Assembly (NCBI GenBank): GCA_947044405.1
Contig: CAMRHE010000168.1
Location: forward strand, 964,501 to 1,028,500
Direction of reading: 5' to 3'
Source: Leptodactylus fallax
Taxonomy: Eukaryota; Chordata; Amphibia; Anura; Leptodactylidae
Length of the DNA: 64,000 bases
In this document: piece after piece, positions 19,384 through 31,107 of the stretch
Layout: every line of letters starts with the position of its first letter
How positions within the stretch are numbered: the first letter of the stretch is position 1
The notes under the pieces: generated by a model
What the model saw: the letters and a program-made list of their open reading frames with translations, nothing else
Told to the model about the DNA's origin: nothing
Databases searched by the model: none
Program-made: the position numbers and the translations under genes

Positions 19384-21423
19384 ACCGAAAGGCGGCCTGA
19401 AGGCCAGCCAATCTAGACGGGGGAATTCGAATAGGTAGGGCCTCTGTCTTTGAAGTATTAACCTTATAACCAGACAGACGGCCAAAGCGGGAAAGGAGGC
19501 CATGGAGGTTGGGAAGGGATACATGGGGGTTAGTAAGGGTCAGGAGGATATCATCAGCGAATAGGGAAAGTTTGAATTCTCGATTGCGTACACGGACCCC
19601 CGTAATATCGGGACTCAGACGGATGGCCGCCGCCAGTGGCTCAATACAGAGTACAAAAAGAAGAGGAGATAGAGGGCAACCCTGTCTAGTGCCGTTGTGT
19701 AGACGAAATGGGGGAGACGAGGCGTGAGGAAGCTTGACAGTGGCCGACGGGGAGGAGTAACGACCCTGCTGTCAAGAAGGGACCCGCAAAGCCAAACGTG
19801 GCCAGGGCCTCAAATAAAAAGGGCCATCCCAGACGATCAAACGCCTTTTCCGCGTCCAAGCTGAGTACCAAGAGTTTGGAACCGGAGCGAGATGCCACGT
19901 CTATAAGATCGATGGTTCTCCTGGTATTATCACCTCCCTGGCGGCAAGGTACAAAGCCCACCTGATCTTTATGGATCAGGGAGGGGAGGCACATGTTAAG
20001 TCTGGACGCCAGAATCTTGGTAAACAGCTTGAGATCCGTATTCAGAAGTGATATGGGCCTGTAATTCCTGCAATCTAGGTGGTCCTTATCAGGTTTCGGG
20101 ATGAGGGTTAGAAAAGAGTATGAAATAGAATCAGGGATTGGTTCGCCCGACAAAAAGGCTGTAAATATGGAAACAAGATGCGGGATCAACTCTGCCCCAA
20201 ATACCTTGTAGTATAGGTAGGTGAGGCCGTCAGGGCCAGGTGATTTCCCATTAGGGAGTTCTTGGAGAATTTGGGAAACCTCGTCCGTTGTGATAGGTTT
20301 GTTAAGAAGAGCAAGGTCTTCCGGGGAAAGAACAGGCAAATTACAGGAAGACAGAAAGTCCTGCAATAATGCTGAGCGCGTCGCAGGATCAGGGGGCAAG
20401 TCCGATGGGAGGGGGTACAGGTCTGAGTAAAAGGCATGAAATAGACGCGCAATCTCACTAGGGTCGTAGACAACGGCCCCGTCAGATGGCCGCAGCGCAT
20501 AAGCCGATCCCCTCTCCGTTCGGTCTCGTAGTTGACTAGCCAAAAGCTTATGGGGTTTGTTGGCCCTATCATAGTACCGCTGCCTAGTGTAAAGCAGTAA
20601 CTTGGTGGTCTTTTGAAGAAGGGTCTCCCTAATCTGGGCCCGAAGATCTATCAAGGTTTTGAGGAGGGACCGCGACGGGCTAGACGCCATGCGAGTCTCT
20701 GCATATTGTAGGCGGAGCCGAAGCTCCTCAAGCCGTGCATTAGCGTCCCGTTTTAGCCGGGTGCCCAAGGCAATACAATGTCCCCTCATCACAGCTTTAT
20801 GGGCCTCCCACAACGTCGCCACGGAAGATACAGATCCCAGATTAAGTTCGAAAAACGTTTTTAGGTGAGTACGGAGCTCCTCACGAGTCTGCGCCCTCTG
20901 AAGGAGACTCTCATTAAGTCGCCAATGGCATATTCTGGTGCGGACCGAGCCAGCACGCAATACTAAGGAGATTGGCGCATGGTCAGACCAAGTGATGGAG
21001 CCGATCGAGGCATCCCGAAGAAGGCGCAGAGCCAGCGCATTCCCAAAAAAGTAATCTATTCTGGAATGGGTCTGATGAGGGGCCGAATAGAACGTGTAAG
21101 ACCGGTCAGTCGGATAGTTAATCCTCCAGAGGTCATACAGAGAATACCGATGGATTATGCGACGGAAATGAGCTGAAAGTCTACGCCGGGAGAGGCGACG
21201 GGAAGTACCTGACAGGGAATGGTAATCCATAGAGTCCGAAAAAGACATGTTAAAGTCCCCTCCAACAATAAGGGCAGCAGGGGGTAGAGGTTCCAATTTA
21301 TTAAGGACCTTAGTAAGAAAATCAGGTTGGGAGGAATTAGGGGCATAGAGGTTACAGAGGGTGATTGGCTGGCCCTCAAGCCTACCGTGGAGAATCACAA
21401 ACCGCCCCAAAGGATCTAGGACG
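19384..21423 (-). pseudogene. L1-like ORF2, endonuclease remainder and reverse transcriptase (truncated)
   Basis: Resumes the endonuclease directly after the BEL insertion (VGGDFNMSFSDSMD block, then DYFFGN and SDHAPISLVL, the catalytic Asp-His end of the domain). RT follows: NGKSPGPDGLT, NYRPISLLNTDLKLFTKILASRLN, QVGFVPCRQGGDN and the first catalytic Asp in LSLDAEKAFD. A frameshift lies near 19760-19790. The catalytic FADDILL box is at 19541-19561 in another frame. The sequence ends soon after, so the RT thumb and C-terminal zinc motif are absent. Dead copy; frame open from 21410 to 19686. Confidence 0.93.
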
Positions 21424-21428
21424 GAGGT

Positions 21429-21802
21429 TGTTCTGACTCAATAGCTTGGCTGCAAGTGTGAGGTTGTGAGAGTGTCCTGTAGTCTCTATGCTAACCAGCA
21501 ATTTACACCAAGATATTTATCAGATAGTGTTCAACTCAACTGAGGAGGCGTAGATAAGATTCCAGATGCTTTAATCCAGGTAAATCTTGTAGAACCTCAT
21601 ACAACAGTAGGTGAAAAATGATGAAATACCAGGAGCTGAGCAGACATGTTGCTTACAAAGAAGTGAAACTAAACTGAGAGAGAGAGAGGAGGAGCTACAG
21701 CATCACAACTAAGGATACAGAGAGAGAGAAGGGACAAACTACAAAGACAAACAGTATCACAGATACATGTCAGTGAATTAAACCAAGTCCTGGGACATGA
21801 CA
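21429..21802 (-). repeat. 3' LTR of the BEL/Pao element
   Basis: 374 bp; same ends as the 5' LTR. Next to the GAGGT duplication at 21424-21428. Confidence 0.95.
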
Positions 21803-22073
21803 CTCCCCGCCTGAAATCTTTAGATTTCACTGAAAACAAACATTAATAATGTCCTGAAATGTCCACAAAGTCCTCTTCAAACCTGAAAAACAAAAAAGAA
21901 ACATGCACAACAAACAATAATCAACAGTTAGTCCAAATAAACCAATCTTCAGGTCGGGAAGCCGCAATTTGCCAACACCTCCACCGACCCACACTGTAAT
22001 CCACAAGAATACGGTTTTAGTTCATGGAAGGAAGCTCCCCGCCATGAGCTGTGAATGGTGTCCTTATCTTCTT

Positions 22074-22967
22074 TTATGTGACGTCTCCTCTTGGAAGAAG
22101 AAGCACCAGTTCATTAATTGGGCGGAAGAAAACTCGCACTGAGCCTCCCTTGGTTACCTTGACCTCCACTTTCCGAGTCTTCCCGTCATCACTAGGGACA
22201 ACTTTAGTGATGAGACCCGTAGGCCATTCATTCCGATGGACTTCTTTATCCCTTAGAAGGACGAGGTCACCCACCTGGAGATTAGGTTTTGAGGTCTGCC
22301 ATTTGTGACGGCTCTGTAGCATGTGGAGGTACTCTGTTTTCCAGCGGTGCCAGAACACATTGGACAGGTGTTGAACTTGTTTCCATTGGCGTCTGTAAAT
22401 GTCACTGTGATCTAAGGTACGTGGAGAGGTAGCAGCAGTACCAATTTTCTGAGTAAGAAGCATTGCTGGGGTTAAGATAATTGGAGATTCAGGGTCTGAA
22501 GATACTGGGACAAGTGGCCTTGCATTGATTATCGCAGACACTTCAGCAAGAAAGGTTATTAACGTCTCATGGGTAAGCAGTGTCAACTTGTGGTCCATCA
22601 ACAAAGAGTCAAGGATTCTGTGTGTGATCCCAATCATACGTTCCCAGGAGCCTCCCATATGGGATGAATGTGGAGGGTTAAACGTCCAAGTGCACCCATT
22701 GTTCTATAAGAAGTTGTCTAACTACAGTTCTTTGCAGGCTCCAACGAAGTTAGTGCCACAGTCAGAACTCAGTTGTTTGGCAGGTCCACGAATGGAGAAG
22801 AATCTTCGGAGGGCGTTGATAAAGCAAGATGAATCCATAGATTCAATTACTTCAATGTGTACTGCTCGAATGCTGAGACAGGTGAACAGCACAGCCCACC
22901 GTTTACTGTTTGCAGCTCCACCACGGGTTCTTCGTGTGATAACTGACCATGGACCAAAGACGTCCAA
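22074..22967 (-). pseudogene. BEL integrase core and C-terminus with two in-frame TAG codons
   Basis: Integrase catalytic core: DVFGPW (first Asp), SSDCGTNF (second Asp), GGSWERM (Glu). Between the second Asp and the Glu the same frame has two TAG codons, at 22724-22722 and about 21 bases further on. After the Glu the frame is open to 22074 with LQVGDLVLLRD and a C-terminal basic part. The remaining sequence to 21803 is 3' untranslated; a purine-rich AGGCGGGGAG lies next to the 3' LTR (21803-21812, minus strand). Confidence 0.9.
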
Positions 22968-24244
22968 CCAACGTAAGTAAAGGGCGGATCAGTACTTAGA
23001 CGGTCTGGAGGAAGGTTTGCCATTTGCTGCTGTTGGTGTCTTCCCCTTAACTTGTGGCACTTAACACATTTATAGATCACGGAGGAGATGTGTCTCTTCA
23101 TTCCCACAATCCAGAAACCGGCTGACCTGATGGCACCTTCAGTAAAATGTCTTCCTTGGTGCTGTACCTTCTCGTGGTAATGTCGGATCAGCAGAGCAGA
23201 AATGTAATGTCCACCTGGAATGATCACTGGGTTCTGTTCCTTGCTACACAAGTCAGACTTTCCAATCCGGCCGCCCACTGTCAATAATTCGTGGTGGTCG
23301 ATTACGGGGTTTAGTTTGTAAAGTGCACTGTTCCTGGACAGATTGATGCTCCGTGAGATACTGTCAATCTCTTGATGATATACCTCTTGTTGAACACTCC
23401 AGATGATAACTTGCTCAGCGTGTTCAATGTCCGCTGCAGTAGGGTGTTTCATACACATATGCCAGCCATGACACTCCGTTGATCTGTCCTTCGCAAAGCA
23501 CTGAGCGATGTGAAACAGTCGGGCGACAGCTCTCACAATGGATGACCAGGTTGAGAAACGTTCAAAGCGATGTGGCTCCAGCTTCGCCTTTGGAACCACA
23601 GAAGTGTAGAGTGTAGAGGTGATAGGCCTGATTTCCTTGTCAGACTCGAGATCCACTAAATCGTAGACAGCATTGTTAGGAGTCAAGCAGGGATCTTCAT
23701 ACAGGAAACTTGGAGGCGACAGCCACATATGGTCTAAAAGGTGCGCTGTCGGTGCAGGCCTTGTACCACGGTCAGCTGGGTTAAGTTGTGTGGAGACGTA
23801 ATGCCACTGATCAGGGGCAGAGAAACTTCGGATACGTTCCACTCTGTTTCCAACATACACATAAAATTGTCTTGTTTGATTGTGTATGTAGCCAAGGACA
23901 ACTCTGCTATCAGTGTAGAATGTAAATGAATCAATGGTGATGTCCATTTCATCTCTTATTGCTTCAGCAATTTCTACTGCAAGCACAGCTGCACAAAGTT
24001 CGAGTCGCGGAATGGAGTGTGCAGGTTTTGGGGTCAGTTTGGCCTTACCTAGAACAAATCCACAGTGTAGCTCATGATTGGCTCCGAATGTCCTCAGATA
24101 GGCCACTGCAGCTATAGCGTCCACTGACGCATCAGAGAAGATGTGGATTTCCTTCCTTTCTGCCCTGAAAGGGAGCTGGGTACATAACAACGTGGAACCT
24201 GGAGTTGTTCCAATACTTGCAAAGAGGTTTTCCATTTTTCCCAC
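22847..24244 (-). pseudogene. BEL RNase H and integrase zinc domain
   Basis: RNase H is recognisable from IFSDASVDAIAAVAYL (first Asp), IPRLELCAAVLA (Glu) and TFYTDSRVVLGYI (Asp). It is followed by the ADRGTRP block and the integrase HHCC domain (HYHEKVQHQGRH, then CVKCHKLRG). The frame departs at about 22968 because one T is missing; the integrase core is in the next frame. Confidence 0.92.
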
Positions 24245-24924
24245 CTTTGTTGTTTCTCAGCAGGCAGTGGAGTGTCCCAGTCCATGTTCTCAGTGGTAAG
24301 CTGTCTTAGTAGTAGCTTGCCTTGAATGGTGATGGGAGCAATGAAAGCAAGAGGATCATAAATGCTGTTCACAACAGATAAAACTCCTCGTTTGGTGAAA
24401 GTTTTGTCACAAGAAGACACTTGGAATGTGAACGTGTCTTGTTCAGTGTTCCATAGCAATCCTAGGCTGCGTTGCATAGGAGGAGTATCAGAACTGAGAT
24501 CAAGATCCTTCAAGTTGATTGCATGATCATCAGAGGGAAATGCCTTCATTACTTCCATATTGTTGGAGATGATCTTGTGAAGTCTGAGGTTAGCTACAGA
24601 CAGCATTTCCTGTGTTCTAGAGAGGAGATCGATCACTTCTTCACTTGCAGGTAAGGATTTAAGACCATCATCAACATAGAAGTTCCTCTCAACAAACTGA
24701 CGAGCATCAGAGCCATACTCTTTCTCACCTTCATGGGCGGTCCTTCTCAGTCCATAGATCGCTACTACAGGAGAGGGGCTATTGCCAAAGACATGTACCT
24801 TCATCCGGTAATCTATGACTTCATTGTTGACATCATTGTCCTTATGCCATAGGAACCTGAGATAGTTTCTGTCATCATCCTTAACGATGAAGCAATGAAA
24901 CATCTGTTGGATGTCGGCCATCAC
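24112..24924 (-). pseudogene. BEL reverse transcriptase palm and thumb
   Basis: Continues RT after the 24950 frameshift: the MADIQQMFHCF catalytic block (first Asp), NYLRFLWH, and ERNFYVDDGLKS with the YVDD box. The A17-type domain (SVVNSIYDPLAFIAPITIQGKLLLRQL) follows. Another 1-base shift near 24172 moves the RNase H into the next frame. Confidence 0.92.
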
Positions 24925-27900
24925 TGCAACTGGTTCCTGTCTAAATGGATTAAGACTTCTATGAGGCTGTTGTTTAAGTTAGGACCAGTGAGGAGCAGGT
25001 TGTTGAGAGAGACGCCTTCATACTGAGCACTAGAATCGAACACAACCCTGATTTGTTCAGGTTTGCGAGGGTGATACACGCCAAATGATGGAAGGTACCA
25101 GCATTCTTCTCCTTCCTTTAGTGGAGGTGCAGGTTCTGCATGATCTCTCTCAAATACCTTCTGCATGAAACCTACAAAGTGTTTCTCCATCTCTGGTTTC
25201 CTCTTGAGGGTACGTTTTAAAGAGGAAAATGTAGAAACTGCTTGCTTCAGATTGTTTGGTAGTTTTGATCTTGGGGAGTGGAAAGGTAAGGGTGCTACCC
25301 AGCTGTTGGAATCATCTTGAATGAATTCCTTGTCCATAAGTTTGAGAAATTCCTTATCAGCTATAGCCGGTGCCAGCTTGTTGTCATCACTTGTTGTATT
25401 GAACACTGTTAATCCAAGGGTGTCGTCCCCAGGCAGGAAAGTATTCACGTTGTCTCGGTGATTATGCAGCCACTTACTGTTGCTTATCTTCTCTTTCACT
25501 TGGTAGTGATGTGGACATGGCTGAAAACAAGTGCTGCGACCATTTGGTAACATATGCGTCTTAAATGAAGAAATATTGGTGGGCCTTTTCATCCTACCTA
25601 TGCAGACGTTGCCAATGATAACCCATCCTAGATCGAGGCGCTGGGCAAATGGTGCATCATGTGGTCCATTAATTTGCTGGCGTATTTTGTGAAGTCTGAG
25701 AATGTCTCTACCTAGTAGAACTAGAATGTCTGCATTTTTGTCAAGGGATGGTATTTCACTGGCTATAGCCCTTAGATGAGGGTGCTGGAAAGCCGCCTCT
25801 GGTGTGGGTATCTCTTCTCTGTTTGATGGTATCTGGTTGCACTCAACAAGTGTGGGCAAAGGCATCTCCAGATTGCCCTTGAGAGAAGCTATTACGAGAC
25901 CACAGGCCCTTCTTCCAGAAACCTCTGATATGCCACTACAAGTACCCAAGGTATACGGATAAGTATCACCCTTTAAGTTAAACAGATCAAAGAGTTCTGA
26001 CCTTGCAAGTGAGTGGTTGCTCTGGTCGTCCAAAATGGCGTACACCCTCAGAGCCCTTTCTGGTTGGCCCTTGGGGTATATATTGACTAGGCATATCCTT
26101 GCACAGGACTTGTCACAAAGGTCTTCTCCACAGACTTCTGTACATGAGGAAGATACTGTGGTAGTATTTGCTGCTTGATCTGTGTTCTCCCCGCCATGCT
26201 TAGTTGGGGAAGGGGAACCTCTAGGTGGTGTGGCACTAGGCTGGGATGGATGAAGAGCTTGTACATGGTCCTCACTGCCACACTCTATACACTTAATAGC
26301 AATTTTACAGTCTCTAGCAACATGTTCAGTAGAGGAACAACATTTGAAACATATCCCTAGTTTCTTTAGAATCTCTCTACGTTCCTGGATTGGTTTCCTC
26401 CTAAAGCCAATACACTTCTTGAGGGGATGAGGCTTCTTGTGAATAGGACACAGACAGTTAGGATTTTCTACCTTTTCATCTTGGTTGTTGCAACTGCTTT
26501 CTTCTGGTGCTGATGTAGGTGTAGGAAGAATATCAGTCTTTTTCACTGAAACTGGGCCTTTGCGGTTTCTGTAGTTAGAATGTGAGCGGTCATACTTAAT
26601 AGGAGGTGAACCAGGAACACTGGGATCCCCATAGGAAAAGCTTGGGTCATTCTTGGATTCTGCAATGTTCTTAATAAACTCACAGAAGTAGGAAAATGGA
26701 GGAAAGGAGACTTGATTCTCATTTTTGTATCTTGACCCAACTGTGGTCCACCTTTCTTGAATATTATATGGCAACCTGGAGACTATGGGGTTTACCCCAC
26801 GAGCAGTGTCCAGGTAACTGAGGCCCGGTAGGAGAGTGTCCGCCTTAGCCAGTAGGAGCTCCAAGAGTAGGTCACTAAGTTCTTGAAATTTCTGATGATC
26901 CTTACCAGATATCTTTGGAAACCCTTGCAATCGTTTGAACAGAGCATTCTCTATTACTTCAGGACTGCCATAGGTTTTCTCCAGTCTTTCCCAAGCAGCA
27001 GTAAGGCCTGCTGTGGGGTTGTAAATGTGGACGGATCTGAGTCTTTTAGCACGTTCTGTGGACTGTGGGCCAAGCCACCGGATAAGCAAGTCTAGTTCTT
27101 CAGCTGCAGTAATGCCAAGGTCACTGATTGCAGTTTTGAAGGCACATTTCCAGCCTCTGTAGTTCTCAGGTTGGTCATCGAACCTTGTGAGTCCAGTCTT
27201 AGTAAGCTCACGGCGAACCATGTACCTTGCAAACTCTGACATGTCTGTTCTCTCTGACTTTAAATATTGAGTTGCTGGCTGAGTAGCGGTGATTACGTTG
27301 TTAGTGGGGTTCTGGTTAACAGAGGTAGGTAGAAATGGGGCTGCGTAGGCATTCAGCCTAGGAGCTAACTTAAAGTCCATAGGTTTAGCCACATATGGAT
27401 TTGAAACTGGACCGTTGCTTGCAGTCTGGTGGTATGGTGTCACATTGGTGTTTACCTGAGTATCAGTATATTGCATTTGCTGAGGTGCAAGGCTTTGGGA
27501 ATCCATGAAGGAAGAAGAAACTGGATGCTGGACAGGCAGGGCATTGTATAGACCTTGAATGCGGTGTGCTGCAGAAGATACTGTGCCCTGTTGCTCTGGA
27601 GAAATGTCGTCCCTGACAGGAACATTTGTGGCAAATAGGGATTCACTGCTTTGGCTTAGTACATAGTCTCTTGTGCGCTTAAGGGGATCCTCTGTTTCCA
27701 CATCACACAAACTGGTGCTGTCTCTTTCACTTCCACTGATGGCTTGTTCTAAAATGCTTAACCTTGCCATGGCTGCAGCGTGCTCATACTGTTTCTCTAG
27801 AGCTTCTAGTTCTGCCCTTTTTTGAGCTGCATTAGCTTCCATTTCTGCTTTCTGTTGAGCTGCCTTAGCTTCCATTTCTGCTTTCTGTTGTGCAAAGGCT

Positions 27901-28265
27901 GCCTGTATCTTAGTAGCTTCCGCCTCTGCACGTGTTTTTATAAGTTGCTCACTGAGTGTGGAAGATTTTGAGGAACGTGACTTAGATGTACGCTTTGAAC
28001 GCTTGGTAGACTCAGAAACATGGGATGCCATTTCCTGCAGTTGCGCAATTCTTGCCTCTGTCCTTAACTTAGTTTCATGTACTAAGCTGTCTCGTTCTGA
28101 ATTGAGATGCTGGAAGCTTTGCAATTCAGCTAAAGAATCGTCTGTATGTTGTTTTCTCAATATGCTTTCATACTCCTCAGCTTTCATTTTATAATGTCCA
28201 TGCATAGCACAAAGCTGTCGCAGAGCTCCCTCTAGTGGTGATACATGGTATGCAGGCAAGCACAT
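24921..28265 (-). pseudogene. BEL gag-protease and start of reverse transcriptase
   Basis: 1114-codon open frame. Residues about 50-190 form a long charged coiled coil with repeated AQQKAEMEA units. The gag core (DUF1759-like: DQPENYRGWKCAFKTAI, GPQSTERAKRLRSVHIYNP) is near 365-440. Two zinc-knuckle-type CCHC motifs follow (CFKCCSSTEHVARDC, CIECGSEDHVQALH). The protease (DUF1758) has YAILDDQSNHSL. RT begins with ECWYLPSFGVYHPRKPEQIRVVFD and GVSLNNLLLTGPNL. A single-base deletion near 24950 shifts the frame before the first catalytic block. No start-proximal signal peptide is expected. Confidence 0.92.
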
Positions 28266-28345
28266 GGCAGATATCTTAGTCTGTATTTTCTGCCACCATT
28301 TTGAGAGTTCACAGGAAAGTTCATGCTTTAAACCTTCTAGATTGT

Positions 28346-28432
28346 CTCTAACCTGTTTGAGCGTCTAGCCTTCTCACTGGGCTGCAGACTGAGGTCCATG
28401 CTACCTTGTGCTTCAGGGTGCCCTTCAGCCAT
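28346..28432 (-). pseudogene. BEL gag, N-terminal start before a frameshift
   Basis: The likely gag start is the ATG at 28432-28430 (protein start MAEGHPEAQGS). After about 27 residues the frame meets TAG near 28337. The main gag frame, open upstream of its first ATG at 28265, begins near 28346 in another phase; one missing base near 28347 explains this. Confidence 0.65.
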
Positions 28433-28644
28433 GATGCAACTCAAACAGGATAAATATAACTTTGCTGGAGTAAGATGGCTGCTTGCTAGAAACTTCTTAT
28501 GCTGAGGGAGTCTGAGCTTCAGATGCAACTTACACATTGCTGATTCCTTCTGGCTTCAGGTAACTTATTGTGACTGACTGTATGTCAGAAGTTGGTGAAC
28601 TGTTTTACAGCCGTATCTGGCAGTCTTTATGCATCATTTTTCAC

Positions 28645-29020
28645 TGTTCTGACTCAATAGCTTGGCTGCAAGTGTGAGGTTGTGAGAGTGTCCTGTAGTC
28701 TCTATGCTAACCAGCAATTTACACCAAGATATTTATCAGATAGTGTTCAACTCAACTGAGGAGGCGTAGATAAGATTCCAGATGCTTTAATCCAGGTAAA
28801 TCTTGTAGAACCTCATACAGCAGTAGGTGAAAAATGATGAAATACCAGGAGCTGAGCAGACATGTTGCTTACAAAGAAGTGAAACTAAACTGAGAGAGAG
28901 AGAGAGGAGGAGCTACAGCATCACAACTAAGGATACAGAGAGAGAGAAGGGACAAACTACAAAGACAAACAGTATCACAGATACATGTCAGTGAATTAAA
29001 CCAAGTCCTGGGACATGACA
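28645..29020 (-). repeat. 5' LTR of the BEL/Pao element
   Basis: On the minus strand begins TGTCATGTCCC and ends AGTCAGAACA. 376 bp. Differs from the other LTR by one substitution (catacaRcagtagg) and one extra AG unit in a GA run. No tRNA match recognised just inside it. Confidence 0.95.
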
Positions 29021-29025
29021 GAGGT

Positions 29026-29268
29026 AGTGACCTCCAGGGGGCATGATGAGGAGATAAGAATGGCAGTCCCCGATCGCTTTTTAGAGTGAGTGGCCAAATA
29101 AATTGTTGGGAAAAAACGCAAGGCAAAGTTAAAGTTACAGGTGCTGTCAAAATGGGTCTCCTGGAGAAATGCTATATCAGCCTTAAGGGCACGCAGTTCC
29201 ATCAGGGCTAACCTACGCTTCACATTGGAGTTAAGGCCTTTAACATTAAGGGATACAATTTTAGCCAT
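29026..29268 (-). pseudogene. L1-like ORF2, N-terminal part (endonuclease start)
   Basis: Starts MAKIVSLNVKGLNSNVKRR, the conserved N-terminus of L1-type apurinic endonuclease, and reaches the QETHF motif holding a catalytic Glu. After about 80 residues the frame is cut by the BEL/Pao LTR at 29020, with the GAGGT duplication (29021-29025). The remainder continues at 21423. Confidence 0.9.
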
Positions 29269-29805
29269 ATCTCAGGATAAAGGGAGGGGCACAAGGGGGA
29301 CGAGGCTTACCACAAGGAGTCAATGAGGGTGCGGAGTCTCCGGGGGGAGCAGAGTCTCGTCCAGGAGGCTTGCCGACGTCTCGTCAGGATGAGTGAGGAC
29401 CACACCTGGAGTGCACAGAAAAGAACGAGAGGGGAGGGGGAAAGACAAGACAGAAAGCAAAACAAGGAAGGTAAATTACAATAAAACAACACCATTACCG
29501 GGAAAAAGATCTCCCGGTAGGGACTAGGAGGGTATACAAGGGTTTAAGACCAATGTAAATCCGCCTATAACGAAGTGCCGTGTAAGCAGTTAAAAACCAC
29601 GGCAACGTACCCCTAAGGGGTGGGAGGCGAGGTTGAGGGGCCAGCTAGCAGCAGAGAGCCAGTCAATCAAGCCAGGAGAGACTCCCGTCGGCCTCCCCTG
29701 ACACACATATAAAATAAACTTTAGCAATACTAGTAAATCGAGCCACTAAGATAACTAAGAGGAAAAACCAACTACACTTAAGAAATGTGCTGGAACCAAC
29801 ATTAA
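29269..29805 (-). other. L1-like inter-ORF region
   Basis: Non-coding spacer between ORF1 and ORF2 of the LINE. No distinct signal recognised. Confidence 0.6.
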
Positions 29806-31107
29806 CTAACACAGCATCAATCCTGTACGGAAGCAAAAAAGAAAGCCATCAAAGGGCCAGGTTAAATCAAAGGGGGGGGGAACCCGCCATGACAGACGGG
29901 ATAACCCAGTGCCAGATGCCGAGTCCGGATATGGCAGGCGTCGTCTTCTCGTCTGGACAGTAGTCCAAACCGGGGCCGGAGGGGGGGAGAGGGTAGCAGA
30001 GTCCCAATCTTCCAGCGTAGGGAGTGGAACATCCAGGGCAGCACAGAAATCCTTCAGGTCGGCGTGAGATTTCAAAGTGATAGTGCGACCATTTCTCCTG
30101 ACAATGAGAGCAAAAGGGAAGCCCCACCGGTACTGAAGCTGGTGTTCCCTTAGGGTTGAAAGGAGAGGTCGGAGCAAACGCCGCTTTTGCAAGGTAATCC
30201 AGGACAGGTCAGGGTAAAGCTGGACTTTGGCACCGTCAAAATCAAAATCTTTGTTAGAGCGGGCCTGGGCCATAATAGCTTCCTTGAGTTCAAAGTCCTG
30301 CACACAGCAAATAACGTCCCTTGGTGCAGCGGTAGCGCCTTTGGGACGAAGGGCCCTATGTGCTCTGTCCAATTTGATGTGGTGTTCAGGTGGCTTACCC
30401 AAAAGCATGTTAAAGATGGCCTCCAGAGTAGCCTTTAAATCCTCCTCCCCCGTGGCCTCCGGGAGACCGCGGACTCTGATGTTGTGCCTCCTACCGCAGT
30501 TGTCCAGGTCCTCTAGGTGGCGAGTGGTTGCTTTAAGAATCTCGGATTGGGTAGAGACCACATCATGCATTTGGGAGACATAGTTACGGGTCTCATCCTG
30601 GGAGGACTCCAGTGTATCCACTCTGACAGCAAATTGGCGCAGGTCAGCGCGCACCACGGAAAGTTCTTGCTTAAAGGTGTGTTTAACCTCATCAATGAGA
30701 AGTTTGAAGTCTTGCTGAAAGTCCTGCCTGGTAGGCAATTGCTGTAGTATAGACTGCCACTGTAAGGGAGGTTCTTGGACAGATTGAGGAAGGGCGTGGG
30801 GGACCGGCGTGGGACCCGATGACAGCGTGCCCCCTGGGCTCTCCACCACCGCCGGTCCCGCCATCCCTTGAGCACCCAAAGGGAGGTGTAAAGACGGCAT
30901 GGTAGGCAGGGGTGCAGGGCCAGGGGGGGCCCCCAGGGGGCAGGAAAGTCCAGTTTGGTGGTCCCGGCCACTCTGGGACATGATAATGTCCTGCTGGGCT
31001 GTGAAGGTGGGGGGGAGGGCTGCAGCCGACAGTACCTGCAAGTTGACATCCCGCCTGCAGGATGCATCTGGAGATGGTGCCTGGGCCACGTGAGGAGGAG
31101 TCCCCAA
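29806..31107 (-). CDS. L1-like ORF1 protein (RNA-binding, nucleic acid chaperone)
   Basis: 433-residue open frame. Residues 1-130 are proline- and glycine-rich and probably disordered. A coiled coil occupies about 133-203 (QQDFKLLIDEVKHTFKQ...), which would trimerise the protein. The RRM-like domain starts at about 208 with RRHNIRVRGLPE, and the C-terminal domain (LDRAHRALRP and DLSWITLQKRRLLRPLLSTLRE) follows to about 370. This is the L1 ORF1p (transposase_22) architecture. The tail after about 385 may be an extension. The protein would coat LINE RNA in cytoplasmic particles. ORF2 starts about 540 bp downstream. The exact start is uncertain. Confidence 0.88.
   Translation of the reverse strand: MGTPPHVAQAPSPDASCRRDVNLQVLSAAALPPTFTAQQDIIMSQSGRDHQTGLSCPLGAPPGPAPLPTMPSLHLPLGAQGMAGPAVVESPGGTLSSGPTPVPHALPQSVQEPPLQWQSILQQLPTRQDFQQDFKLLIDEVKHTFKQELSVVRADLRQFAVRVDTLESSQDETRNYVSQMHDVVSTQSEILKATTRHLEDLDNCGRRHNIRVRGLPEATGEEDLKATLEAIFNMLLGKPPEHHIKLDRAHRALRPKGATAAPRDVICCVQDFELKEAIMAQARSNKDFDFDGAKVQLYPDLSWITLQKRRLLRPLLSTLREHQLQYRWGFPFALIVRRNGRTITLKSHADLKDFCAALDVPLPTLEDWDSATLSPPPAPVWTTVQTRRRRLPYPDSASGTGLSRLSWRVPPPFDLTWPFDGFLFCFRTGLMLC

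Larger units (their letters stand above)
21424..29025 (-). mobile_element. BEL/Pao LTR retrotransposon with GAGGT target duplication
   Basis: Element body 21429-29020 (7592 bp) flanked by GAGGT at 21424-21428 and 29021-29025. Minus-strand order: 5' LTR, gag, DUF1758-type protease, RT, RNase H, integrase, 3' LTR. A BEL/Pao origin is clear from the LDDQSN protease motif, the A17-type domain order and the RT with YVDD. The LTRs are almost identical but the coding frame carries four indel frameshifts and two in-frame TAG codons. Confidence 0.96.
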
